Source: an uncultured Oscillospiraceae bacterium (GTDB lineage: Bacteria > Bacillota > Clostridia > Oscillospirales > Acutalibacteraceae). From it: a stretch of DNA of 10,126 nt. The stretch covers positions 1-10,126 of the forward strand of contig UREO01000087.1 of the NCBI GenBank assembly GCA_900546895.1, given 5' to 3'. Positions within the stretch are counted from its first letter, which is position 1. Each line of letters starts with the position of its first letter. The translations under genes were made by a program, and so were the position numbers. Under the pieces are notes generated by a model, which was given only the letters and a program-made list of their open reading frames with translations, was not told where the DNA came from and ran no database searches. Below, piece after piece: positions 1-7,047 of this stretch.

Positions 1-231
1 AGAGGGATCGTCAATCATGAAATTGAAATGACGGATGACGACTTTCTATATAACCAGCTTGCGGGCAAATTTCAAAGAGCAGAATCTTGCGCGGAGAAAA
101 TCAAAAACTATTTTATTGTAAATTTTGATATCGAAATTTCAAAAGAAGAAATCGCGTATTTGATTCTTTATATCAACCGAGTGACACAAAGGGAGACAGA
201 TAACCAAAAATTAACTACAAAATTAAATTGA
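1..231 (+). CDS. licT: BglG/LicT-family transcription antiterminator, C-terminal fragment (PRD-II)
   Basis: The reading frame is open from the first base, so this is the 3' end (76 residues) of a longer gene; the usual family length is about 280 residues. What remains is the end of the second PTS regulation domain, with the family-typical ending E-I-A-Y-L-I-L-Y-I-N-R-V. BglG/LicT proteins bind a RAT hairpin in nascent mRNA and block a terminator; PTS phosphorylation of PRD histidines controls them. A RAT sequence and a beta-glucoside PTS operon follow at once, which supports a LicT role. Odd point: the position that is normally the second PRD-II histidine (pattern YLTxHIxRV) is tyrosine here (TAT at 169-171, one base from the His codon CAT). 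The RNA-binding domain and PRD-I lie outside the window. The family call is firm; the exact symbol is by context. Confidence 0.88.
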   Translation, partial: RGIVNHEIEMTDDDFLYNQLAGKFQRAESCAEKIKNYFIVNFDIEISKEEIAYLILYINRVTQRETDNQKLTTKLN

Positions 232-237
232 GATGAT

Positions 238-268
238 GGATTGTAACTGGAAACAGGCAAGACCTGAA
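238..268 (+). promoter_or_regulatory. RAT (ribonucleic antiterminator), LicT target
   Basis: The segment starts GGATTGTAACTG and continues through a GAAA loop to CAGGCAAGACC, very close to the LicT/BglG RAT consensus known from Bacillus bglP and licS leaders. CTG and CAG close a GNRA-type GAAA tetraloop, with the conserved internal-loop bases on either side. Its last ten bases (259-268) are also the start of the terminator's 5' arm, so RAT folding and terminator folding exclude each other. It sits 7 bases after the stop codon of the antiterminator gene. Confidence 0.93.
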
Positions 269-350
269 TTTATGACAAAAGCGGGGAATATTTGTGTTGC
301 GCACACAGATGTTTGAAACTGTTTGCAAATAAGTTCAGGTCTTTTCTTTT
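259..350 (+). terminator. RAT-controlled leader terminator of bglP
   Basis: The arm AAGACCTGAATTTA (259-272) pairs with TAAGTTCAGGTCTT (330-343), 14 bp with one G-U pair, followed by a T-rich run (TTTTCTTTT). The loop is unusually long (57 nt) and holds a second hairpin of 11 bp with two G-U pairs (287-297 with 303-313). Formation should stop transcripts before bglP unless LicT holds the RAT hairpin. Confidence 0.88.
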
Positions 351-428
351 GATAGGATGGTTTTGGCAAAAAAGAAAGTCGACGCTTTTTTGAAAAAATA
401 GATTTAGTTTATTTAAGGAGGAATAGAA

Positions 429-2282
429 ATGGATAAAAAGTCTTTAGCACAAGCAATTCTAAATCAGGTGGGCGGCCCATCCAACATTACGCAGATCAGC
501 AATTGCGCCACCCGGCTTCGGATGAATTTTAAGAATGAAAAACTAGTCAATTTGGAAGCACTTAAGAAAATCCCCGGCGTACTGGATGCGGTTTACAAAT
601 CCGGGCAATATCAAATCATCATTGGTACAGATGTTGCTAACGTGTGTACGGAGATTGGTAAATTAGGGCATGTTGAAATAGCAGCAGGTCCGTCCGCGTC
701 GAAAAAATCAGGGGGAAAATTGGATCAATTAATGGATGTTTTCGCATCTATTTTTACTCCTGTAATTCCTGCAATCACCGCCGCTGGTATGATTAAGGCT
801 ATTTTAGTGGTATGTGTCCTTTTTGGAATGTCAAAACAATCCCAAACTTATGCGATTATTAATTTTATAGCAGATTCCGGCTTTTATTTTCTGCCAATTA
901 TGCTGGCTTTTTCAACGGCTAAAAAATTGGGTTGTAACCCTTATCTGGCGGCAATGATTGGAGGTATGTTGTTACACCCGAACTTTACTGCATTGGTTGC
1001 AGAAGGAAAGCCATTATCCATATGGGGACTGCCAATTAAACTGATTTCATATTCCTCCAGTGTGATTCCGATTATTTTAGCAGTGTGGCTAATGAGCTAT
1101 GTAGAACGTTTCGCAGATAAAATATCACCTAAGCCAATAAAATTCTTTACGAAACCAGTACTGACCATTTTAATTGTGGCACCGATTACTTTGGTTGTGC
1201 TGGGGCCTCTGGGTTCCAGCATCGGTGACTGCATTGCAATAGCAATTGATTTTGTAAATCTCCATGCATCATGGCTAGTGTCAACTTTAATGGGTGCTTT
1301 TATGCCTCTGCTTGTATTAACAGGTATGCATTGGAGCTTTTTACCAATCCTTATGACCTCTTATACTACCTATGGATACGAATCCATTATGGGTCCCGGA
1401 AGCCTAGTGTCCAATATCTGCCAGAGCAGTGCTGCTTTGTGTGTTGCACTCAGGACAAAGAATAAGAATCTGAAGCAATTGGCGTCGTCTGCTGGCATTA
1501 CCGCTCTTCTTGGAATTACGGAACCCGCCATGTATGGAGTAACACTCAGACTTAAGAAACCCCTGATCGCCGTTATGATCGGCGGAGCTTCCGGAGGCTT
1601 GTATGCCGGTATTATGGGGGTTGTCCGTTATACGTCCGGAACGCCCGGACTGTTGTCACTGCCCATTTTCATAGGTGAAAATCCCATGAATATCGTAAAT
1701 GCCTGCATTGCCGCCTTGATTGGATTTATCGTAACCTTTATTCTCACTTGGATATTGGGCTTTGAAGATCCGGTTGAACAGGAAACGCCGGCAAAACAGA
1801 GCACGATAAAAAGGCCCCCTGCTTTATCTCAAAAAATAATGATTTACAACCCAGTAAAAGGGAAAGCGGATAAACTGTCTTCTGTTAATGATGTAAATTT
1901 TGCGAATGAAATCATGGGCAAAGGAGTTGCCATTGTACCGACTGAAGGAAAGGTTGTTGCTCCTTTTGACGGAAAGGTGTCAGTAGTATTCAATACAGGG
2001 CATGCCATCGGCCTGACAAGCAACGATGGAATTGAACTTCTGATTCATGTTGGAATCGACACAGCGGAGCTAAATGGAAAACATTTTATTCCACACGCCA
2101 AACAGGGGGATTCATTTAAAAAAGGAGATTTGCTTTTTGAGTTTGATCAGAAGGCGATCGAAGCGGCAGGTTATGATATTACAACCTCACTGGTAGTTAC
2201 GAATTCGGCAAATTATTTTGATGTTGTTAGTGTCAAAGAGGGCGAAGTGGAAACAGGCGCCCCCATTTTAACAATACTTTAA
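429..2282 (+). CDS. bglP: beta-glucoside-specific PTS enzyme IIBCA (BglP)
   Basis: This 617-residue membrane permease imports beta-glucosides and phosphorylates them at C6 during transport. Domain order is IIB-IIC-IIA. IIB (about 1-85) has the phosphorylated cysteine in SNCATRLRM (Cys26). IIC (about 100-445) has many hydrophobic segments and the conserved GITEPAMYG motif (362-370). A linker near 447-470 leads to a IIA-Glc-like domain (about 485-617) with TGHAIG (His525) and LLIHVGIDT (His540, the expected phosphohistidine). Length and domain order fit BglP. AAGGAGG at 415-421 lies 7 bases before the ATG. No promoter is evident between the leader terminator and the start, so expression probably depends on read-through from the antiterminator gene. 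The glucosidase follows after 11 bases. Substrate class is well supported; the preferred glucoside is not known. Confidence 0.95.
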   Translation: MDKKSLAQAILNQVGGPSNITQISNCATRLRMNFKNEKLVNLEALKKIPGVLDAVYKSGQYQIIIGTDVANVCTEIGKLGHVEIAAGPSASKKSGGKLDQLMDVFASIFTPVIPAITAAGMIKAILVVCVLFGMSKQSQTYAIINFIADSGFYFLPIMLAFSTAKKLGCNPYLAAMIGGMLLHPNFTALVAEGKPLSIWGLPIKLISYSSSVIPIILAVWLMSYVERFADKISPKPIKFFTKPVLTILIVAPITLVVLGPLGSSIGDCIAIAIDFVNLHASWLVSTLMGAFMPLLVLTGMHWSFLPILMTSYTTYGYESIMGPGSLVSNICQSSAALCVALRTKNKNLKQLASSAGITALLGITEPAMYGVTLRLKKPLIAVMIGGASGGLYAGIMGVVRYTSGTPGLLSLPIFIGENPMNIVNACIAALIGFIVTFILTWILGFEDPVEQETPAKQSTIKRPPALSQKIMIYNPVKGKADKLSSVNDVNFANEIMGKGVAIVPTEGKVVAPFDGKVSVVFNTGHAIGLTSNDGIELLIHVGIDTAELNGKHFIPHAKQGDSFKKGDLLFEFDQKAIEAAGYDITTSLVVTNSANYFDVVSVKEGEVETGAPILTIL

Positions 2283-2293
2283 GGAGTATACTG

Positions 2294-3721
2294 ATGTATA
2301 AATTACCAAAGCATTTTCTTTGGGGTGGCGCAATGGCCGCAAATCAATGCGAAGGTGCCTATTTGGAAGACGGAAAAGGGATGTCCCCAATGGACATTCT
2401 GCCGTCTGCCGAAGAGGGAAGAAAACAAGCCATGTACCATCCGGAAATCGCTCTTCAAACAGATTATAAATATTACCCAAGCCGCGTCGGAATTGATTTT
2501 TACCACCGCTATAGGGAAGATATCAAGCTTTTGGCTGAGATGGGAATAAAGGCGTTCCGCACCTCTATCAGTTGGGCAAGAATCTTTCCAAACGGAGATG
2601 ATGAAGCGCCGAATGAAAATGGACTGCAATTTTACGATGATCTGTTCGATGAATGCTTGAAATATCAAATTGAGCCGGTTGTAACAATTTGCCACTTTGA
2701 CACACCGCTTGCGTTGACAATAAAATACGGCGGATGGTCGGATCGCAGGCTGATCGATTTTTATTTGCGGTATGCCAAAGTCCTTTTCCAAAGATTTTCG
2801 CACAAAGTTAAATACTGGATGACCTTTAATGAAATCAACATGATTACCCATATTCCCTTTTTCGGAGGTGGGATGATTGCAAACAAAGATGAAAATATTG
2901 CCCAAGTGACTTATCAAGCAGCACACCATCAACTGGTGGCAAGTGCATTGGCCACTGGACTGGCGCATGAAATATCCCCGGAACTGCAAATCGGCTGTAT
3001 GCTTGCTGCGGGGACCTTTTATCCTTACAGTTGTGCCCCCGGGGATGTTTGGGCTGCAGCGGAGAAGAACAAGGAAACTTATTTCTTTTCCGATGTTCAG
3101 GTAAGGGGACAGTACCCACGTTTTGCTGAACGATTGTTCGCTGAGAAGAATGTCAGGATTAATATGATAGAGGGAGACGAAGAGATTTTAAAAACACACA
3201 CGGTTGATTTTGTAGCCTTTAGCTACTATTCCAGCAGGCTGATCAGCGTGGACCCGGATGTGCTGCAAAATATAGCAGATGGAAACGCAATTACAACTGT
3301 GAGAAATCCTTATCTGGATATCACTCCATGGGGCAGACAAATCGATCCTATTGGTCTTAGAACTACAATGAATGAACTGTATGACCGATATCAAAAGCCG
3401 TTGTTTATTGTTGAAAACGGGTTAGGCGCCAAGGACATGGTTCAGCGTGATAAAACCATTCAGGATGACTACCGTATTGAGTACACAAGGGAACATATCC
3501 GCTCAATGAAAGAAGCAATAGCGGATGGTGTGGAATGCCTTGGCTATTTATCTTGGGGATGTATTGATCTTATCAGCGCCGGTTCAGGAGAAATGGAAAA
3601 AAGATATGGATTTATTTATGTAGACAGGGACAATAACGGCGACGGAACCTTAGAACGCTTAAAGAAAAAATCATTTTATTGGTATCAGCAGGTTATAAAA
3701 TCGAATGGTGAAAAATTATAA
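2294..3721 (+). CDS. bglA: 6-phospho-beta-glucosidase, glycoside hydrolase family 1
   Basis: The 475-residue cytoplasmic enzyme hydrolyses beta-glucoside 6-phosphates delivered by BglP to glucose 6-phosphate and the aglycone or sugar. The N-terminal FLWGGAMAANQCEGAY motif is typical of GH1. The acid/base glutamate is Glu180 in TFNEIN and the nucleophile is Glu374 in IVENGLG. A phosphate-binding loop near 428-438 ends in KRYGFIYVD (Lys436, Tyr438), which marks phospho-glucosidases rather than plain glucosidases. AAGGAG overlaps the bglP stop codon (2281-2286) and lies 7 bases before the ATG, so the two genes are translationally close. One detail differs from the usual Ser-Ala-Ser-Thr loop: Gly430 stands where the second serine is expected, with Ser428 and Ser431 beside it. 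BglA and BglH are equally possible names. Confidence 0.94.
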   Translation: MYKLPKHFLWGGAMAANQCEGAYLEDGKGMSPMDILPSAEEGRKQAMYHPEIALQTDYKYYPSRVGIDFYHRYREDIKLLAEMGIKAFRTSISWARIFPNGDDEAPNENGLQFYDDLFDECLKYQIEPVVTICHFDTPLALTIKYGGWSDRRLIDFYLRYAKVLFQRFSHKVKYWMTFNEINMITHIPFFGGGMIANKDENIAQVTYQAAHHQLVASALATGLAHEISPELQIGCMLAAGTFYPYSCAPGDVWAAAEKNKETYFFSDVQVRGQYPRFAERLFAEKNVRINMIEGDEEILKTHTVDFVAFSYYSSRLISVDPDVLQNIADGNAITTVRNPYLDITPWGRQIDPIGLRTTMNELYDRYQKPLFIVENGLGAKDMVQRDKTIQDDYRIEYTREHIRSMKEAIADGVECLGYLSWGCIDLISAGSGEMEKRYGFIYVDRDNNGDGTLERLKKKSFYWYQQVIKSNGEKL

Positions 3722-3785
3722 ACATAACAGAAAGTAAACATAAAAATAATTGACCCCGAAAGAGGGAACGATTATTTAAATTTGA

Positions 3786-3828
3786 GGGCTTGTTGTCTGT
3801 GAAATCAGACGGCAAGCCCTTTGGCTTT
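3786..3828 (+). terminator. terminator of the bgl operon
   Basis: GGGCTTGTTGTCTG (3786-3799) pairs with CAGACGGCAAGCCC (3806-3819): 14 bp with two G-U pairs and a 6-base loop. A broken T run (TTTGGCTTTG) follows. It lies 65 bases after the glucosidase stop. The T-tract is poor, so efficiency may be moderate. Confidence 0.75.
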
Positions 3829-4100
3829 GCATTGGCAATAGAGCGGGACGAGGGCAGGCACACCAATAATTAGCGTGTATTCAGTTCGTTCCGACTCTTT
3901 TTCGATGGTTTGCTGTAAGTCATTATTGAACTATAGAAAATCGACGGAAATACTTAAGCTTTACATCCGATGCTATCCATTAAAATGACAGCTCTTCAAA
4001 TACCGATTGTGGGTAAGTGTCCTGGAGTCGTATACATCACATCAGACTGATACGAAATCTGATTGTACTACAGCAATTCATTTCAGTTTGCGAGATAAAA
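3829..4100. other. non-coding gap between convergent units, nothing recognised
   Basis: About 270 bases with no credible ribosome binding site plus reading frame on either strand, no tRNA-like folds, and no inverted-repeat ends of a mobile element that I can see. On the minus strand a short open stretch without a start reads through the bgl terminator, but it resembles no family I know. Best treated as spacer or decayed sequence. Confidence 0.5.
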
Positions 4101-4136
4101 CACGTTCCTCCCCCGCCGAAGGCGGGGGAGGAACGT
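4095..4136 (-). terminator. strong terminator of the minus-strand kinase/dehydrogenase operon
   Basis: A perfect 16-bp GC-rich inverted repeat (4102-4117 with 4121-4136). Read on the minus strand the loop is C-TTCG-G, the extra-stable UUCG tetraloop, and a GTTTTATC run follows. It lies 39 bases past the dehydrogenase stop. On the plus strand the loop is only GAA and the tail is AATTTTGTTG, so it may also work in reverse as a backup for the bgl operon. Confidence 0.85.
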
Positions 4137-4175
4137 AATTTTGTTGCAGAATCAACTGGAAATGCTGTGGGTTGC

Positions 4176-5216
4176 TCAGTTGCAGAGATTGTGCATGGGC
4201 TTTCCCAGCAGGTAATTTTTTAAATCCTCAAAGCAGATGTCCACCGAATTACGCATCGTGTCGCTCGAGGTGCCCGCAAGATGTGGGGTAAGGGTCACAT
4301 TATCCAGCTTTAGGAACGGGCTGTCCGGAGCAAGGGGCTCGTTGTCGTAAACGTCGATAGCGGCTCCGCCAATTGCTTTCGTCTGCAGCGCCTTCAGCAG
4401 AGCGTCGGTATCAACAAGTCCGGAACGCGCCGTATTGATGAAATAGGCAGTCGGCTTCATCAGAGAAAATTCGCGCTTACTCATAAATTTTTTTGTTTTT
4501 GAAGAAAGCCGCAGATGCACGGTCACAAAATCGGACTGCTCCAGCAGTTCGTTCAGCCCAACGGCGGTACAGCCCGCACTCTCAATGGCATCCGCGTTTT
4601 GGAACGGGTCATACGCCACAATCCTGGAGCCGAAGCCTTTTACACGTTCGGCAACGCGGCGTCCGATATAGCCAAATCCGATAATTCCGACCGTGCAGCG
4701 GTTCATGTTGTGAATGTACGACTGATTGGCATACTTTTTGCACCACTGCCCTTCCAATAGAAGCCTGTGGCTGCGTGCGATATTCTTGTTTTCTGCAATC
4801 ATCATTCCGACAGTAAAGTCGGCTACGGCGTCCGCGCTTCGCCACGGGGCGTTAATCACCTTGATTCCCTTCTCGGTCAGCGCGGGAACGTCGGCGTTTT
4901 CAATGCCGCCCCGAAGAACGGCGACGACCTTCAGATTTTTGCTTGCATTGATTACCTCCCGGTTGATGGAGGCTACGTGTACGGCAATGATTTCCTTATC
5001 GGCACAGTTTTCCAGCAGAGCTCCGCAGGTGGGCGCCGCGTCGATGCCATCCCGTTCAATCAGGCCCATGCGGTCCGTGATCGGCCCCATTGCGGACATT
5101 TCTTTGTCTTCTATAAGAGTGATTTCCGCCCCATAGGCCTCCAGTTCAAACATTTTCTGCATCAGATCCTTGGTCACTCCGCCATCTGATACAAGCAGCA
5201 CCTTTGTTTTTTTCAT
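4176..5216 (-). CDS. D-2-hydroxyacid dehydrogenase, NAD-dependent (YoaD/SerA-like)
   Basis: This 346-residue cytoplasmic oxidoreductase interconverts a 2-hydroxy acid and its 2-keto acid. The Rossmann motif GFGYIG (180-185) is followed by an acidic residue in AYDP (Asp203), which favours NAD over NADP. The catalytic triad is Arg264 (NTARSGLVD), Glu293 (DVYDNEP) and His312 (LTPHLAGT). The VLRGGIEN segment (100-106) lies in the substrate domain. A GAAAGGGA ribosome binding site precedes the ATG. It follows the FGGY kinase by 65 bases on the same strand, so the two are probably co-transcribed. A kinase/2-hydroxyacid dehydrogenase pair of this kind recalls yoaC-yoaD of Bacillus subtilis, from memory of that locus. 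It is clearly paralogous to the gene at 9174. Substrate unknown; a phosphorylated sugar acid is possible because the partner is a sugar kinase. Confidence 0.88.
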   Translation of the reverse strand: MKKTKVLLVSDGGVTKDLMQKMFELEAYGAEITLIEDKEMSAMGPITDRMGLIERDGIDAAPTCGALLENCADKEIIAVHVASINREVINASKNLKVVAVLRGGIENADVPALTEKGIKVINAPWRSADAVADFTVGMMIAENKNIARSHRLLLEGQWCKKYANQSYIHNMNRCTVGIIGFGYIGRRVAERVKGFGSRIVAYDPFQNADAIESAGCTAVGLNELLEQSDFVTVHLRLSSKTKKFMSKREFSLMKPTAYFINTARSGLVDTDALLKALQTKAIGGAAIDVYDNEPLAPDSPFLKLDNVTLTPHLAGTSSDTMRNSVDICFEDLKNYLLGKPMHNLCN

Positions 5217-5281
5217 TTTTTAGTCCCTTTCAAAAATAATCAAATAAGAAGATAACCGCAACAGGATAGCAGGACAAATTT

Positions 5282-6802
5282 CTACTTTGCGTCCCAATAC
5301 GGTTTCAGACAGCGCATAAGATGTTCCCACTCACGGTAGCGGACCTCAAAGTCCGGCAGATATCGGCTGGAGGGGTTGAATCTTGCCCGGATTCTTACCG
5401 CCTGAAGGAATCCATCCTGATAATCCTGGTAAACCTTTGCGCCGACGCCCGCAGTGATTGCGACACCCAAAGCACCGACTTCGTCGCAGCCGACCACTTC
5501 AACGGGAATTTGAAGAATATCCGCAAAAAGCTGCGCCCATACAGGACTTTTTGCGATTCCTCCGGTAAGCCGTGCAGAAGTAACCTTGCAGCCGGCGTTT
5601 CGCAGAAAATCAATATGCCATTTATGTAAAAATACAATGCCCTCCGCCACTGCGTAAACCACCTCGCGGTAAGAAGTGTTCTGGTCAATATTGAAAAAGT
5701 TCGCCTTCGCATTGGGATGGACACTCGGCTGGGCGACAAAAGGATGAAACAGAACCTCGGTCTGATCCGGCGACATCTGCCCGATCATCTCATCCAGCAC
5801 ATCGTAGTGGGATACCGAACGTTTATCTGCTTCCATTCGTGCGGTTCCGCCCAGCGCCTTGCTGAACCAGTCGAAATTAATGGCAGACGCACCGGTATAG
5901 GAGCAGTTCAGATACAGTCCCTTTCCAAGGGAAGGCTGGTTTGCAGAAGCGCCCGGAATGATTTTGGTGGACTGGGTCTCATTGATGCACCAGGTTCCCG
6001 CGACAATCGTCACGACCCCTTCATCCGCTGCGCCGGCCCCAACCAGACAGGCCAAAATGTCCATCATGCCCGCGGCTACCGGGGTGCCGACCGAAAGCCC
6101 GGTGCATCCGGCGGCTTTTTCGGTGACCGTCCCGGCGATGCTGGCGCTTTCCCTCAGCTTCGGAAGCTTGTCGTACATTTCCGGAATTCCAAACAGGTCC
6201 ATCAGTTCACGCGAATACTGGAAGGTGCTTAAATCCAGCAGAGCGGACCCGCCGAAGCAATTGATGTCGGCGGAAAGTTCGCCGGTCAGCTTGTAGATCA
6301 GATAGTCCTTGCACAATAAGATACTCCCGATATGACTGTAAATATCGGGCCGGTTCTCCTTGTACCAGCGCAGGATGGGACCCGGTTCGCCCGCGAAAAG
6401 AGTTCCGGCAATGATATGATTGATTTGGTCCAGAGATCCTTCCTGACGGTATGTTTCCAGAATTTTCGCAGCGCGGTAGTCCTGTGACAGCGCGCCCTTT
6501 GCATTTGGCCTTCCGTTTTCGTCGACGATGAGTACTCCGTTTCCAAAGGAACAAATGCCGACAGCCGCAATTTCAGACGCTTCGATCCCGGATTTTTGGA
6601 TGACTTCGTGAATGCAGTTTTTCGTGGAATCCCAAATTCCGTCGGCGTCCACTTCTTCAAACCCGAGCCGCCGGCTTTCCTCGGTGACCTCTACACGTCG
6701 GTTCTGCTCGGAAGCGGATGCAAGTGCATTTCCTTTTGTGTCAAACAAGACGGATTTTACAGAGGAAGAACCCGCGTCAATACCAAGTAAATACTTTTTC
6801 AA
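5282..6802 (-). CDS. FGGY-family carbohydrate kinase (xylulokinase/YoaC-like)
   Basis: The 506-residue protein should phosphorylate a sugar, ketose or polyol with ATP in the cytoplasm. LGIDAGSSSVKSVLFD (6-21) is the N-terminal phosphate-binding motif. VAAGMMDIL (242-250) holds the likely catalytic base Asp248. GTWCINET (269-276) and LTGGIAKSPVWAQLFADIL (412-430) form the second actin-like domain and the C-terminal FGGY signature, followed by DEVGALGVAI. I chose the TTG at 6802: GAAGGAGG (6817-6810 on the minus strand) lies 7 bases upstream and the conserved domain begins at residue 5. The ATG 30 codons upstream would lie inside a terminator hairpin. The dehydrogenase gene follows. Expression is probably controlled by the leader terminator and antiterminator upstream. 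The exact substrate cannot be read; xylulose, erythritol, L-ketoses or similar are all possible in this family. Confidence 0.9.
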   Translation of the reverse strand: MKKYLLGIDAGSSSVKSVLFDTKGNALASASEQNRRVEVTEESRRLGFEEVDADGIWDSTKNCIHEVIQKSGIEASEIAAVGICSFGNGVLIVDENGRPNAKGALSQDYRAAKILETYRQEGSLDQINHIIAGTLFAGEPGPILRWYKENRPDIYSHIGSILLCKDYLIYKLTGELSADINCFGGSALLDLSTFQYSRELMDLFGIPEMYDKLPKLRESASIAGTVTEKAAGCTGLSVGTPVAAGMMDILACLVGAGAADEGVVTIVAGTWCINETQSTKIIPGASANQPSLGKGLYLNCSYTGASAINFDWFSKALGGTARMEADKRSVSHYDVLDEMIGQMSPDQTEVLFHPFVAQPSVHPNAKANFFNIDQNTSYREVVYAVAEGIVFLHKWHIDFLRNAGCKVTSARLTGGIAKSPVWAQLFADILQIPVEVVGCDEVGALGVAITAGVGAKVYQDYQDGFLQAVRIRARFNPSSRYLPDFEVRYREWEHLMRCLKPYWDAK

Positions 6803-6822
6803 TACGAAACCTCCTTCATATT

Positions 6823-6853
6823 GCTTCCCTTTCCGTTCAGCCGACCGGGAAGC
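6823..6853 (-). other. leader stem-loop just upstream of the kinase ribosome binding site
   Basis: On the minus strand GCTTCCC (6853-6847) pairs with GGGAAGC (6829-6823), 7 bp around a 17-base loop. It ends 5 bases before GAAGGAGG. The loop contains TCGGCTGA (6844-6837), an 8-base copy of part of the 5' arm of the leader terminator, so it could pair with that terminator's 3' arm. Function inferred only. Confidence 0.5.
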
Positions 6854-6857
6854 GCTG

Positions 6858-6908
6858 AAAACAAAAATTCGGCTGACGGCTATGATTTTCATAGCCGTCA
6901 GCCGAATT
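6858..6908 (-). terminator. leader terminator of the FGGY kinase operon
   Basis: A perfect 20-bp inverted repeat (6866-6885 with 6889-6908) and 3-base loop. Only in the minus direction is it followed by a T-tract (TTTTTGTTTTC). It lies between the consensus promoter (start near 6965) and the kinase start at 6802, so it should stop the kinase transcript unless prevented. No minus-strand gene lies just upstream, so it is not an ordinary gene-end terminator. Confidence 0.88.
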
Positions 6909-6940
6909 CAAAATACTACTATTCGGTACTCTATTTTGTT
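6900..6940 (-). promoter_or_regulatory. putative antiterminator RNA element, kinase leader copy
   Basis: On the minus strand: AACAAAATA (6940-6932), 7 bases, GAAT (6924-6921), A, GTAGTA (6919-6914), TTTT, then GAATTCGGCT (6909-6900). CCGAAT (6926-6921) can pair with ATTCGG (6907-6902), giving a 6-bp hairpin with a 13-base loop carrying AGTAGTA. ATTCGG belongs to the terminator's 5' arm, so the two folds exclude each other. The same element, with compensatory stem changes, precedes gatC at 7680-7718. Likely target of the GlpP-like protein. Confidence 0.78.
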
Positions 6941-6943
6941 TTT

Positions 6944-6960
6944 CAAGCAGCCGCTGCAAG
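6944..6960. repeat. short inverted repeat at the start of the kinase transcript
   Basis: GCAG-CCG-CTGC within CAAGCAGCCGCTGCAAG, beginning about 5 bases after the predicted transcription start. It could be a small operator or a short 5'-end hairpin. The pairing is only 4 bp and there is no second copy, so this is weak. Confidence 0.3.
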
Positions 6961-6971
6961 TTACAATCTGC

Positions 6972-7000
6972 ATTATATGGCAATACGATTCTGTTGTCAA
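6972..7000 (-). promoter_or_regulatory. sigma-A promoter of the kinase/dehydrogenase operon (perfect consensus)
   Basis: On the minus strand TTGACA (7000-6995), a 17-base spacer, and TATAAT (6977-6972) match the housekeeping consensus in all twelve positions. The predicted start is near 6965, giving a leader of about 160 bases that carries the element and terminator described here. Such a strong promoter makes sense if control is exerted after initiation. Confidence 0.9.
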
Positions 7001-7010
7001 TGAACAATAA

Positions 7011-7038
7011 GTACAAAAATATTTATCTATTTTTGTAC
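7011..7038. promoter_or_regulatory. inverted repeat between divergent promoters (candidate regulator site)
   Basis: GTACAAAAATA (7011-7021) is repeated as its exact reverse complement TATTTTTGTAC (7028-7038) around a 6-base spacer. Its centre (7024.5) is about 60 bp upstream of the predicted start on each side, a spacing used by class I activators. It is AT-rich and lies upstream of both starts, so a transcript hairpin is not expected. The protein is unknown and no DNA-binding regulator is encoded in the visible part of this divergon. Confidence 0.6.
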
Positions 7039-7047
7039 GTTTAATTC

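Noticed and set aside
314..327. Possible CcpA cre site (TGAAACTGTTTGCA)
   Set aside because: The central CG is TG and two other consensus positions fail; it also lies within the leader terminator loop, where hairpin symmetry explains part of the pattern.
3745..3780. Small hairpin AATAAT with ATTATT after the glucosidase
   Set aside because: Short AT-only outer stem with mismatches and no T-tract; the hairpin at 3786-3819 is the better terminator.
3722..3930. Open minus-strand stretch through the bgl terminator
   Set aside because: No start codon with a ribosome binding site, reads through a terminator stem, and resembles no family I know.
6803..6892. N-terminal extension of the FGGY kinase from an upstream ATG
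   Set aside because: It would begin inside the terminator hairpin, lacks a ribosome binding site, and adds 30 residues before the conserved domain. The TTG at 6802 has GAAGGAGG at ideal spacing.
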